A stretch of 64,000 nucleotides of DNA. It comes from Labrys sp. KNU-23. Lineage in GTDB: Bacteria > Pseudomonadota > Alphaproteobacteria > Rhizobiales > Labraceae. Shown piece by piece: positions 48,988 to 57,950 of this stretch (its first letter is position 1; every line of letters begins with the position of its first letter). The DNA is taken from the NCBI RefSeq assembly GCF_008330945.1, contig NZ_CP043489.1, forward strand, positions 2,801,501 to 2,865,500, in the 5' to 3' direction. The position numbers and the translations under genes were made by a program. Under the pieces are notes generated by a model that was given only the letters and a program-made list of their open reading frames with translations, was not told where the DNA came from and searched no databases.

Positions 48988-49932
48988 CTACGGCGCTGCG
49001 ATGACCTGGCTGCAGGCGGCGGGCAGATCGCTCAAGGTGAGCTGGCGCGGCGGGTGCGGCGGCTTGGGGCGCGGCTTGGGATGCAGCACTGCATCCGAGA
49101 ACCAGTAGTCGAGTTCCTTGCCGCAGCCTTCATCGCCCGTCGGCGGCTTTTGCGGCGTGCAGGTCGGGCTGCCGCGCGGGCAGGTGATTCGGACGTGGAA
49201 ATGATAGTCGTGCCCATACATCGGGCGCACCTTGCCGAGCCAGGAACGGTCGCCTGTGGCATCGCGGCACATCGCTTTCTTGATGGCGGCGTTGACGAAG
49301 ATGCGCTCGACCGCCGGATCCTGGGCGGCGGCGCGCACGATGCCCATCTGGCCGGCGGTCCAGGAACGTGAGACGTCGAGCCGGTCGGAACGCACCATCA
49401 TCACGGCACTCTTGGTCTCGCGCTCGGCAACGCTCAGCCGGCGGTCAGGCATCGGCGTCAGCCAGATATCGGCGTCGAGCCCGATCTGATGCGAGGCATG
49501 GCCCGTCAGCATCGGCCCACCGCGCGGCTGCGCCATGTCGCCGATCAGGATGCCGGGCCAGCCGGCCACCGTCGGGGCCTTGGCGGCGAGGTTCTTCACC
49601 ACCCGGATCACGGCGGCATTGCCCCAGGCGCGATTGCGCGAGGGGCGCATGACCTGCCAGGTCGGGCCGTCAGCCGGCAATTCCACGCCGTTCGACAGGC
49701 AGCCCTTGGCGTAGAAGCCGATCGAGCCGAGGCCGACACTGGCCGGCGTCCGGGCGCGGCCGAAGAGCTGCTTGGCGGGTGTGGCCGATGTCACCGCACC
49801 GAGTGGCGGCAGCTTGTAGCCGGGCGGGGTGATGTCCTGCGCCGCGGCCGATCCTCCCATGGCCAGGAACGGCAAGGCGGCCAGGGCCAAGCCGCATTTG
49901 AGCGACGGGAAGGTCCGGACGAAACGGCGCAT
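48988..49932 (-). CDS. mepA: Penicillin-insensitive murein endopeptidase MepA
   Basis: A 314-aa periplasmic LAS-type metallo-endopeptidase that cuts DD-crosslinks in peptidoglycan. A signal peptide (about residues 1-31) is followed by GFYAKGCLSNGVELPADGP, the zinc motif GHASHQIGLDADIW (His145, Asp153), and the late HDYHFHVRITCP histidine block. Cysteines around 255-275 may form disulfides. Beyond the core is a Pro/Lys-rich tail (HPKPRPKPPHPPRQ, about 285-300). It is divergent from the L,D-transpeptidase gene, another cell-wall enzyme. Confidence 0.93.
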   Translation of the reverse strand: MRRFVRTFPSLKCGLALAALPFLAMGGSAAAQDITPPGYKLPPLGAVTSATPAKQLFGRARTPASVGLGSIGFYAKGCLSNGVELPADGPTWQVMRPSRNRAWGNAAVIRVVKNLAAKAPTVAGWPGILIGDMAQPRGGPMLTGHASHQIGLDADIWLTPMPDRRLSVAERETKSAVMMVRSDRLDVSRSWTAGQMGIVRAAAQDPAVERIFVNAAIKKAMCRDATGDRSWLGKVRPMYGHDYHFHVRITCPRGSPTCTPQKPPTGDEGCGKELDYWFSDAVLHPKPRPKPPHPPRQLTLSDLPAACSQVIAAP

Positions 49933-50170
49933 GCGTGCTCCCGCGAAATGATTCGTGACCGCATCCTAACCTGTCTTTTCCCAAACGGCAGCACCGAGCG
50001 GTAATCCCTCGGATTTCGGATCCCGCCGGCCGGAGCATGGAAACCGAAAATTAACCATGTTCGATTCATGCTTTGTTCGGTTCCGGGTGGATTTGCATCC
50101 TGTGCAAAAGCGCATGGCGAATGAAGGCCCGGAACGGCCAATGTCAGCCAAGCCCATCGAGGAACCTGTC

Positions 50171-50620
50171 ATGCCCGCCCTGCATCTGAGCGCGAGATTC
50201 CGCTGGATCGCCGTTGCCTTCACGCTCTTCGTCGCCACCCTCTGCCAGCTGGCGCCGGCCTCCGCCGGCATCGTGGCCAAGGTCGACATCGCCAGGCAGC
50301 GCATGACCGTGATCGTCGATGGCAATGTCGAGGCTGTCTGGGCCATTTCGACGGCACGGCGCGGCTACTACACCCCGCGCGGAATCTACCGTCCCAAGCT
50401 GCTCAAGCGCATGCACTATTCGAAGAAATACGACAATTCGCCGATGCCCTATTCGGTGTTCTTCAAGGGCGGCTATGCCGTCCATGGCACCTATTCCATC
50501 AAGCAGCTCGGCCGCGCCGCTTCCCATGGCTGCATCCGGCTGGCGCCGTCTCACGCCGCCGCGCTCTACCAGCTCATCCGACATCGAGGCATGTCGGATA
50601 CGCGCGTGGTGATCGGCTAA
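50171..50620 (+). CDS. L,D-transpeptidase (YkuD domain)
   Basis: A 149-aa short periplasmic YkuD-domain protein. The signal peptide is MPALHLSARFRWIAVAFTLF... ending ASA, about residues 1-32. The domain has VDIARQRMTVIVDGNVEAVWAIST, PMPYSVFFKGGYAVHGTYSIKQLGRAASHGCIRL with His105 and the catalytic Cys121 in HGCIR. Such enzymes make 3-3 crosslinks in peptidoglycan or attach proteins to it. GAGGAA lies 7 nt before ATG 50171; upstream ATGs in frame precede a non-signal lead. Confidence 0.92.
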   Translation: MPALHLSARFRWIAVAFTLFVATLCQLAPASAGIVAKVDIARQRMTVIVDGNVEAVWAISTARRGYYTPRGIYRPKLLKRMHYSKKYDNSPMPYSVFFKGGYAVHGTYSIKQLGRAASHGCIRLAPSHAAALYQLIRHRGMSDTRVVIG

Positions 50621-50772
50621 GCAGAATTTCCGGGCCAGGCCCGCGAATGAGGCCGCCTGGACATGCCGCGAGGGTTCGCTATCGTGCAGGCTGATTTCAC
50701 CCCATAAAGCCGGTAATAGCTGCGATTCTGCATAACAGCCGTGCACATTCGCGCGAGAGACCGTTCCGCTCC

Positions 50773-50801
50773 TTGACGCTGGGCCAGTGCATTCCTAGCT
50801 T
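50773..50801 (+). promoter_or_regulatory. Candidate sigma-70 promoter of trxA
   Basis: TTGACG, 17 bases, TAGCTT, about 57 bp before the trxA start. Spacing is ideal and the -35 has five of six consensus bases. Confidence 0.55.
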
Positions 50802-50857
50802 GAAGGCAACGGATGTTTGCATGGCGATTCCGCCATCCCCGCTGTGGAGATTTCGAA

Positions 50858-51187
50858 ATGGGTGCCAACACGATCAAGGTCACGGATGCCTCGTTCGCCA
50901 ATGACGTGCTGAATTCGGCTGAGCCGGTCGTCGTCGATTTCTGGGCCGAGTGGTGCGGCCCCTGCCGCATGATCGCACCCGCTCTTGATGAAATTGCCAC
51001 CGAGATGGCCGGCAAGGTCAAGATCGCCAAGTTGAACGTCGACGAGAACCCGCAGATCGCGTCGCAGTTCCGGGTGATGTCGATCCCCATGTTGATCGTA
51101 TTCAAGGACGGCAAGCCCGTCGCCCAGAAGGTCGGTGCTGCACCCAAGGGTGAGCTGTCGCGCTGGGTTTCGGCCTCGGCGGCTTGA
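50858..51187 (+). CDS. trxA: Thioredoxin
   Basis: A 109-aa thioredoxin, a cytoplasmic disulfide reductant. The active site is VVVDFWAEWCGPCRMIAP (Cys33, Cys36), the cis-Pro lies in RVMSIPMLIVFKDG, and length matches Trx1. GGAG lies before ATG 50858; the longer frame runs into the promoter region. An intrinsic terminator follows at 51223. The addA/folC neighbours often seen in Rhizobiales are absent. Confidence 0.96.
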   Translation: MGANTIKVTDASFANDVLNSAEPVVVDFWAEWCGPCRMIAPALDEIATEMAGKVKIAKLNVDENPQIASQFRVMSIPMLIVFKDGKPVAQKVGAAPKGELSRWVSASAA

Positions 51188-51222
51188 AACGAAAACTCGC
51201 TTCTCTCTTTGCTTTGTGAATG

Positions 51223-51247
51223 AAGGCGGCCCCTCGGCCGCCTTTTT
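51223..51247. terminator. Intrinsic terminator after trxA
   Basis: AAGGCGGCC - CCTC - GGCCGCCTT then TTT: a perfect 9-bp stem with U-tract. It ends at the stop codon of the convergent BKACE gene, so it may serve both. Confidence 0.88.
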
Positions 51248-52083
51248 CATGCCGCCAGCGTCGCGGCACGCAGGGCGTCCGCATCGCCGATCTTCAGGCC
51301 GATAGCCTCGATCGCCTGGCGTGCCAACACCACCAGTTCGGCGTTGTCCTGGGCCAACGTGCCGTCGGGGCGGTGAAGATTGTTTTCGAAGCCGACGCGG
51401 GCATGCCCGCCCAACCGGGCTGCAGCGGTGACGCAGGCCGCTTCCTGAGGCCCGAAGGCGCACAGGCTCCAGGGATCGAAGCGTGGCATGTCCTCGGCGA
51501 GGAAGGGCAGGAGATCGGCGGGGCGTGACGTCTGGTCCGCCGTATAGCGGCCGAGAACATAGAGCACGGGCAGTTTTTCGTAGGGGATGAGCCCTCGCCG
51601 CTGCATGTCGGCCAGGCGGACGGCTTCGTCCGGCGTATAGAGGATGATCTGCGGCATGGCGCCGATCAGCCTGAGGAAGAGCAGCAATTCGGCAAAGGCG
51701 GCTTCCTCGCCGGCATCGGGCACCAGTTCGCGCAGGGCGAGTGATACGGCTTCCGGCCGCGTGTCGCGGATGACCGCCCTTTGCTGCGCCGGCGAATAGA
51801 GGCCGAGCGCCTCGCTGGTGACCTGCACCACGAGATCCTTGCCCGTCGCAGCGGCAATCGCGGCGATAACGGCGCGATAGGCCTCGGCATCGAGCAAATG
51901 GCCGCCATCCTTGCGCCTGACATGGACATGGATCATGGCCGCCCCGGCCTCGAGACAGGCTGTGGCCGTCTGCGCCAGGGCGGAGGCTGTCATCGGCAGG
52001 GCCGGGTGATCCGCCTTGGTCCGCCGGCCGCCATTGGGGGCGACGGCTATGAAACGAGGGGCGCAATCCAGCGTGGCCGACAA
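51247..52083 (-). CDS. Beta-keto acid cleavage enzyme (BKACE, DUF849)
   Basis: A 278-aa BKACE-family TIM-barrel enzyme. These zinc enzymes condense a beta-keto acid with acetyl-CoA, giving acetoacetate and a CoA ester (as in 3-keto-5-aminohexanoate cleavage). Zinc motif AMIHVHVR (His52, His54) is present, plus VQVTSEALGLYSPAQQRAVI, PDEAVRLADMQRRG, FDPWSLCAFGPQEAACVTAAARLGGHARVGFENNLHRPDG. The substrate is not predictable here. It is divergent from the RpiR/aminotransferase pair, with palindromes between, which suggests a joint catabolic role. Confidence 0.88.
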   Translation of the reverse strand: MSATLDCAPRFIAVAPNGGRRTKADHPALPMTASALAQTATACLEAGAAMIHVHVRRKDGGHLLDAEAYRAVIAAIAAATGKDLVVQVTSEALGLYSPAQQRAVIRDTRPEAVSLALRELVPDAGEEAAFAELLLFLRLIGAMPQIILYTPDEAVRLADMQRRGLIPYEKLPVLYVLGRYTADQTSRPADLLPFLAEDMPRFDPWSLCAFGPQEAACVTAAARLGGHARVGFENNLHRPDGTLAQDNAELVVLARQAIEAIGLKIGDADALRAATLAA

Positions 52084-52110
52084 AATGCGTCTCCCAGAAA
52101 AGATTCATTT

Positions 52111-52135
52111 GTATCAATATGATATCATATGATAC
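52111..52135. promoter_or_regulatory. Overlapping palindromes, candidate RpiR operator
   Basis: Two perfect overlapping palindromes, ATATGATATCATAT (52117-52130) and TATCATATGATA (52123-52134), inside GTATCA...TGATAC arms, lie in the 88-bp spacer between the divergent BKACE and RpiR genes. A shared repressor site is the simplest reading. Confidence 0.55.
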
Positions 52136-52171
52136 GTTTGTTTCAATAACCCTTCCGGCGGAGCGCAGGGC

Positions 52172-53086
52172 ATGACCAAGCTTGTGGATCTTGACAGCCT
52201 GGCCGAGGAGATCGTCAGGGGCTTCGACGCAATGCCGGCGCAAATCAAGGCCGCTGCGCGCTATGTGCTGGAAAATCCGCGCGATGTTGCCCTGCTGTCG
52301 ATGCGGGAACAGGCGCGCCGAGCCGGCGTTCAGCCGGCGACCATGATGCGGCTTGCCCGGCAATTGGGCTTTGACGGCTACGAGGCCCTGAGGGAACTGC
52401 ATGCCGACACGCTGCGGGAAGTGCCGACGGGCTTTGCAGGCAAGGCGGGCGACCACCTCACCCGGCGGGGGCGCGACGGTGACGAAGGACTGGCTGCCGC
52501 CATGCTGGGCATGCTCGGCACCCAGCTCGGCGGGCTTGCGGCAGGCAAGCCGCTTGCCGCATTCGCCGCCGCCGCGCAAACCCTTGCCTCGGCCCGCCGC
52601 ATCCACTGTCTCGGCCTGCGGGCGAGCCACCCTGTCGCCTGGCATCTGCACTATGCGCTCACCCTGATCGGCAGGCCCAGCCTGCTGCTCGACGGGATTG
52701 CTGCCATCGGGGCCGACGCTTTGGTTGATGCGCTCCCAGGTGACGTGATGGTGGCGGTCAGCCTGCAGCCCTATACACGTCTCACTCTTGAGCTCGCCGA
52801 GCATGCCGCTTCGCATGGGCTGTCGGTCCTCGCCATCACCGACAGCGAAGTGGCGCCGCTGGCCAGGATCTCCCGCCATCACCTCGTCATGCCGACGGCA
52901 AGCCCCTCCTTCCTGCATGCCGTGACGCCGGCCTTCGCCGCGGCCGAGGTACTGGCTGCGCTGGTGGCCGGCCATGACGGCGAGGCGGCGCTCGCTGCCC
53001 TGCGCCGGACGGACGCGTATCTGGCGGCCCTCGGCACCCATCTGGCCCAACGCCCTGTATCGAAACTCCCGGGAGCCTCTCCATGA
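52172..53086 (+). CDS. MurR/RpiR-family regulator
   Basis: A 304-aa RpiR-type regulator. The N-terminal HTH (about residues 8-80, EEIVRGFDAMPAQIKAAARYVLENPRDVALLSMREQARRAGVQPATMMRLARQLGFDGY) is followed by a SIS sugar-isomerase-like domain (about 125-280, AQTLASARRIHCLGLRASHPVAWHLHYALTLIG). SIS domains usually bind phosphosugars, but RpiR proteins next to amino-acid or keto-acid genes also occur. The aminotransferase gene overlaps its stop by 4 bp (ATGA). It may control both this pair and the divergent BKACE gene. Confidence 0.92.
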   Translation: MTKLVDLDSLAEEIVRGFDAMPAQIKAAARYVLENPRDVALLSMREQARRAGVQPATMMRLARQLGFDGYEALRELHADTLREVPTGFAGKAGDHLTRRGRDGDEGLAAAMLGMLGTQLGGLAAGKPLAAFAAAAQTLASARRIHCLGLRASHPVAWHLHYALTLIGRPSLLLDGIAAIGADALVDALPGDVMVAVSLQPYTRLTLELAEHAASHGLSVLAITDSEVAPLARISRHHLVMPTASPSFLHAVTPAFAAAEVLAALVAGHDGEAALAALRRTDAYLAALGTHLAQRPVSKLPGASP

Positions 53087-54426
53087 GCCATCTGCTCCAT
53101 CGCGCCGCCAATGCCGTGATGCCGGTTGCCGTCGGCGGGCAGGGCATCGAGTTGATCGATGCCGCCGGCAAGCGCTATATCGATGCCTCGGGCGGGGCGG
53201 CGGTATCCTGCCTCGGCCATGGGCACCCGGCCGTGCTGGAGGCCCTGCACCGCCAGCTCGACGTGCTTGCCTATGCCCATACCTCCTTCTTCACCACCGA
53301 GGTCGCCGAGCGGCTGGCGGACTGCCTGATCGCCCATGCGCCCGCCGGGCTTGAGCGTGCCTATCTCGTCAGCGGAGGCTCGGAAGCCGTCGAGGCGGCC
53401 TTGAAGATGGCGCGGCAATATTTCGTCGAGACGGGCCAGCCGGAGCGCCGGCATGTCATCGCCCGGCGCCAGAGTTTTCACGGCAACACGCTGGCGGCGC
53501 TCGCCGCCGGCGGCAACCAGTGGCGGCGTGCCCAGTTCCTGCCGCTGCTGATCGAGACGCACCATATCGACCCCTGCTTCGCCTATCGCTTCCAGGCATC
53601 GGGCGAGAGCGAGGACGACTATGCGGCACGGAGTGCGCAAGCCCTCGAGGACAAGGTCCTGGAGCTGGGGCCCGGCAAGGTCATGGCGTTCCTGGCGGAG
53701 ACGGTGGTGGGCGCCACCGCCGGCGCCGTGCCGCCCGTCACCGGTTATTTCACCCGCATCCGCGAGATCTGCGACCGCCACGGTGTCCTGCTGATCCTGG
53801 ACGAGGTCATGTGCGGCATGGGGCGCACGGGCACGCTGCATGCCTGCGAACAGGAAGGCGTGGTGCCCGACCTCATGACCATCGCCAAGGGGCTTGGCGG
53901 CGGCTACCAGCCGATCGGCGCCGTCCTGCTCAGCGCTGCCATCTTCGAGGCCTTCGCCAGGGGATCCGGGTTTTTTCAGCACGGCCATACCTATATGGGC
54001 CATCCCATGGCGGCAGCCGCTGCCTTGGCCGTACAGGAAACAATCGTACGCGATAATCTTCTCGCCAATGTCGTGGCCATGGGCGATCACCTGCAGGAAC
54101 GCCTGGAACAGCGCTTCGCCAATCATGCTCATATCGGCGATATCCGGGGCCGGGGCCTGTTCCGTGCCGTCGAATTCGTCACCGATCGCAGCAGCAAGCA
54201 GCCCTTCGATCCGGCGCTCAAGCTGCATGCCGCCGTCAAGCGCGAGGCCATGGCGCGCGGGCTGATGGTCTATCCGATGGGTGGCACCATCGATGGCGCG
54301 CAGGGGGACCATGTCCTGCTGGCGCCGCCCTTCATCATCGAGCGCGGCCAGGTCGATGCCGTGGTGGAACGCCTGGGCGAGGCCGTCGACGCCGCTGTGG
54401 CCGGCCGGTCGGCCGCAAGCGCCTGA
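53083..54426 (+). CDS. Class III aminotransferase
   Basis: A 447-aa PLP-dependent class III (omega-amino acid type) aminotransferase. Seen: DASGGAAVSCLGHGHPAVLEAL, VSGGSEAVEAALKMARQY, RRQSFHGNTLAALA, LLILDEVMCGMGRTGTLHACE, the PLP lysine in MTIAKGLGGGYQPIGAV, and HGHTYMGHPMAAAAALAV. It likely moves an amino group from a beta- or omega-amino acid to a keto acid. With the divergent BKACE enzyme, a route amino acid - keto acid - CoA ester is plausible. It is translationally coupled to the RpiR gene. Confidence 0.93.
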   Translation: MSHLLHRAANAVMPVAVGGQGIELIDAAGKRYIDASGGAAVSCLGHGHPAVLEALHRQLDVLAYAHTSFFTTEVAERLADCLIAHAPAGLERAYLVSGGSEAVEAALKMARQYFVETGQPERRHVIARRQSFHGNTLAALAAGGNQWRRAQFLPLLIETHHIDPCFAYRFQASGESEDDYAARSAQALEDKVLELGPGKVMAFLAETVVGATAGAVPPVTGYFTRIREICDRHGVLLILDEVMCGMGRTGTLHACEQEGVVPDLMTIAKGLGGGYQPIGAVLLSAAIFEAFARGSGFFQHGHTYMGHPMAAAAALAVQETIVRDNLLANVVAMGDHLQERLEQRFANHAHIGDIRGRGLFRAVEFVTDRSSKQPFDPALKLHAAVKREAMARGLMVYPMGGTIDGAQGDHVLLAPPFIIERGQVDAVVERLGEAVDAAVAGRSAASA

Positions 54427-54662
54427 GCCTTTGCCGGCCATCCGGATATGCAGCCTTGGGATCGCCCATAATCTATCGACGCAAGCCCAAATCCTGTTTA
54501 GCAAAGGAGGTCCGGGGAGATGTCGACGGCCGGACATACGGCCGCCTCGCCGTTTTGCGTGCCGCCTTTGGTGCGTCGAGAAGACCTGTGTCCCGGATCG
54601 AGCCGGGCCGCTCATCGTGAGGCGTGCCGCTGACGGCCGCCGTCCAGTCTGAGGAGGAGCCT

Positions 54663-56408
54663 ATGCACCACGTCCGTCCGGCGATCGTCGCCGGCCTCGT
54701 CGTCTCGCTGACCTTCGCCCCCCTTGCCGGCGCTTATGCTGCCTCGCCGGCGCCGGTGGAGGCCGAGCACGGCATGGTCGTCACCACCCAGCGCCTGGCC
54801 ACGCAGGCCGGCGTGGACGTTCTCAAGAAAGGCGGCAACGCCATCGATGCCGCAGTCGCGGTCGGCTACACGCTGGCGGTGGTCTGGCCGGAAGCAGGCA
54901 ATATCGGCGGCGGCGGCTTCATGACCATCCGCACCAAGGACGGCAAGTCGACCTTCATCGATTTCCGTGAGCGGGCGCCGGCGGCCTCCACCAAGAACAT
55001 GTATCTCGACGACAAGGGCAACCCGGTGAAGGGTGCCTCGACGGATGGCTATCTCGCCGTCGGCGTGCCCGGTTCGGTGGCCGGCTTCGAATATGCCCGC
55101 GAGAAATATGGCTCCCTGCCGCGCAAGGATTTGATGGAAGCCGCCATCCGCTATGCCAAGAATGGCTATGTGCTCGGCCAGGGCGACGTCGCCTCCGTCA
55201 AGGAGAATGCCGACTGGCTCAAGCGCGACCCCAACGCGGCCAAGATCTTCCTGCAGGCCGATGGCAAGCCGCATGCGGTCGGCGACACCTTCAAGCAACC
55301 CGATCTCGCCGCCTCGCTTTCCGCCATTTCCGAAAAGGGCCAGGATGCCTTCTACAAGGGCGCGATCGCCGATGCCATCGTCAAGGCGTCCGGCGCCAAG
55401 GGCGGCATCCTCAAGAAAGAGGATTTTGAGCAGTACAAGGTGCGCGAGCTCGAGCCGGTGAAGTGCAATTATCGCGGCTACGACATCATCTCCTCGCCCC
55501 CGCCGAGCTCCGGCGGCGTGATCATCTGCGAGATCCTCAACGTGCTGGAGGGCTATCCGCTCTCCTATCTCGGCGCTGATTCGGCCAACACCGTGCATCT
55601 GATGGTGGAGGCGATGCGCTACGCCTATGTCGACCGCAATTCCAGCCTGGGCGATCCCGACTTCGTCAAGAACCCCGTCCCGCATCTGCTCGACAAGAAC
55701 TACGCCGCCGAGATCCGGGCCAAGATCAATCCCTACAAGGCCGGCGTTTCCAAGGAGCTGATGCCCAAGGGCATGGGCGAGTCCAAGGAAACCACGCATT
55801 ATTCGATCATCGACAATGACGGCAATGCCGTCGCCGTCACCTATACGCTCAACGGCTCCTACGGCGCCGGCGTGGTGGCCGAGGGTACCGGCATCCTGCT
55901 CAACAACGAGATGGACGACTTCACCGCCAAGCCCGGCGTGCCCAACCTCTACGGGCTGGTGCAGGGCGAGGCCAATGCCATCGAACCCAAGAAGACGCCG
56001 CTTTCCTCGATGAGTCCCACTGTGGTCACCAAGGATGGCAAGCCCTTCATGGTGATCGGCAGCCCCGGCGGCTCGCGCATCATCACCATCACGCTGCAGG
56101 CCATCCTCAACGTGATCGACCACGGCCTCGACATCCAGGAAGCCGTCGATGCGCCGCGCATCCACCATCAGTGGCTGCCCGACCAGATCTATACCGAGCC
56201 CCAGGCGCTCTCGCCCGACACGGTGAAGCTGCTGGTCGAGATGGGCTACAAGGTGGATGAGGGCGACCCGGCCTGGCCGGTCTGGGGCAAGGCGGCCGGC
56301 ATCCTGGTCGGCGGCAAGGATCTCGCCACCATCAAGAAGGGTGATGGCGCCCGCTACAACGGCGCCATGGACAGCCGCGTCGAATCAGGCCTGGCGGCCG
56401 GCTATTGA
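54663..56408 (+). CDS. ggt: Gamma-glutamyltranspeptidase
   Basis: A 581-aa periplasmic GGT of the Ntn-hydrolase fold, which hydrolyses glutathione or moves its gamma-glutamyl group. A signal peptide (about residues 1-27, ending AYAA) leads to the large subunit (HGMVVTTQRLATQAGVDVLKKGGNAIDAAVAVGYTLAVVWPEAGNIGGGGFM). Self-cleavage is expected before Thr377 in ETTHYSIIDNDGNAVAVTYTLN, giving the small subunit with GILLNNEMDDF and PLSSMSPTVV..GSPGGSRII. GAGGAGGAG before ATG 54663 is strong. Length is normal. Confidence 0.95.
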   Translation: MHHVRPAIVAGLVVSLTFAPLAGAYAASPAPVEAEHGMVVTTQRLATQAGVDVLKKGGNAIDAAVAVGYTLAVVWPEAGNIGGGGFMTIRTKDGKSTFIDFRERAPAASTKNMYLDDKGNPVKGASTDGYLAVGVPGSVAGFEYAREKYGSLPRKDLMEAAIRYAKNGYVLGQGDVASVKENADWLKRDPNAAKIFLQADGKPHAVGDTFKQPDLAASLSAISEKGQDAFYKGAIADAIVKASGAKGGILKKEDFEQYKVRELEPVKCNYRGYDIISSPPPSSGGVIICEILNVLEGYPLSYLGADSANTVHLMVEAMRYAYVDRNSSLGDPDFVKNPVPHLLDKNYAAEIRAKINPYKAGVSKELMPKGMGESKETTHYSIIDNDGNAVAVTYTLNGSYGAGVVAEGTGILLNNEMDDFTAKPGVPNLYGLVQGEANAIEPKKTPLSSMSPTVVTKDGKPFMVIGSPGGSRIITITLQAILNVIDHGLDIQEAVDAPRIHHQWLPDQIYTEPQALSPDTVKLLVEMGYKVDEGDPAWPVWGKAAGILVGGKDLATIKKGDGARYNGAMDSRVESGLAAGY

Positions 56409-56440
56409 GGCGGTGCCCGTACTGAAAAGAGTGCAACCTT

Positions 56441-56528
56441 TGTCATTGCCGGGCTCGGCCCGGCAATCGACTCTGTCACTCAGGAGGGCCAGCCACCTGG
56501 ATGCCCGGGCCAAGCCCGGGCATGACAA
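56441..56528. repeat. TGTCAT-type palindromic element, copy 2
   Basis: TGTCATTGCCGGGCTCGGCCC..GCAATC ... CCTGGATGCCCGGGCCAAGCCCGGGCATGACA. Ends TGTCAT/ATGACA and the two inner dyads match the copy at 40511-40602. It lies between the ggt stop and grpE stop (convergent genes). Confidence 0.75.
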
Positions 56529-56552
56529 GGGCCGGCCTTCTCTTCGTTAAGA

Positions 56553-57206
56553 TCAGGCCTGCTTTTCGGCCTCGACGACCGCCGGCTTCGGGCCGCCGCG
56601 GGCAACGCCCACCATGGCGGGGCGCAGCACGCGCGAGCCGATGGAGTAGCCGACCTGCACCACCTGGGCCACGGTGCCATTGGGCACGGACGGATCGGGC
56701 ACCTCGAACATCGCCTGGTGGAAATTGGGGTCGAAGCGCTCGCCCTTGGGGTCGAGCTTCTTGACGCCATGCTTTTCGAGCGAGCGCAGCATTTCCTTTT
56801 CGGTGAGCTCGACGCCTTGGATCAGGCCCTTGACGGCCTCGTCGGTCTCGCGAGCCTCGGCGGGGACACTGGCCAGGGCACGCTCCATATTGTCGGCCAC
56901 GCCGAGCATGTCCCCGGCGAATTTCGCGATGGCGTATTGGCGCGCATCGTTGAGCTCGCGCTCGCCACGCCGCCGGACATTCTCGACCTCGGCCAGGGTG
57001 CGCAGCAGGCGGTCCTTCAGCTCGGCATTCTCGGCCTGCAGCTTGGCAAGCACCTCGAATGCTTCGTCGTTCGCGGCGGTCTGGTCGGCGCCGGCCTGTT
57101 CGCCACCAACCTGGCCCGCGCTATCCGCCGTCGGCGCCGCCGGGGCGGCCGACTCGGCCGCAGTGCGGGTCTCGGTTTGGGCTTCGGGTTTGGTCTTGCT
57201 CGTCAT
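56553..57206 (-). CDS. grpE: Nucleotide exchange factor GrpE
   Basis: A 217-aa GrpE, which releases ADP from DnaK. A disordered, acidic Ala/Gln-rich N-terminus (1-50) is followed by the long helix (KLQAENAELKDRLLRTLAEVENVRRRGERELNDARQYAIAKFAGDMLGVADNMERAL) and the beta-domain (KHGVKKLDPKGERFDPNFHQAMFEVPDPSVPNGTVAQVVQVGYSIGSRVLRPAMVGVA). Its usual neighbours hrcA or dnaK are not here; it follows cmk in the same direction after 98 bp. Confidence 0.96.
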   Translation of the reverse strand: MTSKTKPEAQTETRTAAESAAPAAPTADSAGQVGGEQAGADQTAANDEAFEVLAKLQAENAELKDRLLRTLAEVENVRRRGERELNDARQYAIAKFAGDMLGVADNMERALASVPAEARETDEAVKGLIQGVELTEKEMLRSLEKHGVKKLDPKGERFDPNFHQAMFEVPDPSVPNGTVAQVVQVGYSIGSRVLRPAMVGVARGGPKPAVVEAEKQA

Positions 57207-57304
57207 TTCACCTTTTCCAACTCATGTTCGGCCGGGATATCAGCGTCCTGGCCGGTAAAATCAAGGGTTGATGCAACGGACGGCGTTAAACCGTGCATCA
57301 TTAA

Positions 57305-57928
57305 TCAGCGCCGGTGGCGCTCGACCAGTGCCAAAGCGGCTGTGAAGGCGCTCTCGACGTCGAGGGCGGTGGTGTCGAGCACATGGGCGTCGGGCGCCGG
57401 CTTCAGGGGGGCGTCGGCGCGGCCGGCGTCGCGAGCGTCGCGCTTGCGGATATCGGCGAGGACGGCCTCGAAGGGAGGAGCATCGCCGCGCTTCTCCAGT
57501 TCGAGATGGCGGCGTTTGGCCCGGATCTCGGCATCGGCGGTGACGAAAATCTTCACTTCGGCGCCGGGGGCGATCACCGTGCCGATGTCGCGTCCATCGA
57601 GCACGGCACCACCGCGCTGATGGGCGAAGCGCCGCTGCAGGTCGAGCAGGGCTTTGCGCACTTTGGGATGGGCGGCGACCACGGAGGCCGCCTCGCCCAT
57701 TTCCCGCCCGCGCAGCCGGCTTTCATCGAGGCTGGCGACGTCGAGTCCGTCGGCGATTTCAGCGGTGGCGTCCGCATCCTCGAGATCGAGGCCCTCGTCG
57801 AGCGCCGCCCGCCCGACGGCGCGATAGAGCAGGCCCGTGTCGAGATGGGGCAGGCCGAGATGCGCGGCCAGGCGCTTGGCCAGGGTTCCTTTTCCGGACG
57901 CGGCAGGACCATCAATGGCAATGATCAT
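57305..57928 (-). CDS. cmk: Cytidylate kinase
   Basis: A 207-aa CMP/dCMP kinase. The P-loop IAIDGPAASGKGTLAKRLAAHLGLPHLDTGLLYRA opens the protein, with LLDLQRRFA and VLDGRDIGTVIAPGAEVKIFVTADAEIRAKRR later. In most Hyphomicrobiales the order is aroA-cmk-rpsA. Here the aroA-like gene 22 bp upstream is truncated, and grpE, not rpsA, comes next. Confidence 0.96.
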   Translation of the reverse strand: MIIAIDGPAASGKGTLAKRLAAHLGLPHLDTGLLYRAVGRAALDEGLDLEDADATAEIADGLDVASLDESRLRGREMGEAASVVAAHPKVRKALLDLQRRFAHQRGGAVLDGRDIGTVIAPGAEVKIFVTADAEIRAKRRHLELEKRGDAPPFEAVLADIRKRDARDAGRADAPLKPAPDAHVLDTTALDVESAFTAALALVERHRR

Positions 57929-57950
57929 AAGGGGGCACCAGGATTACACA

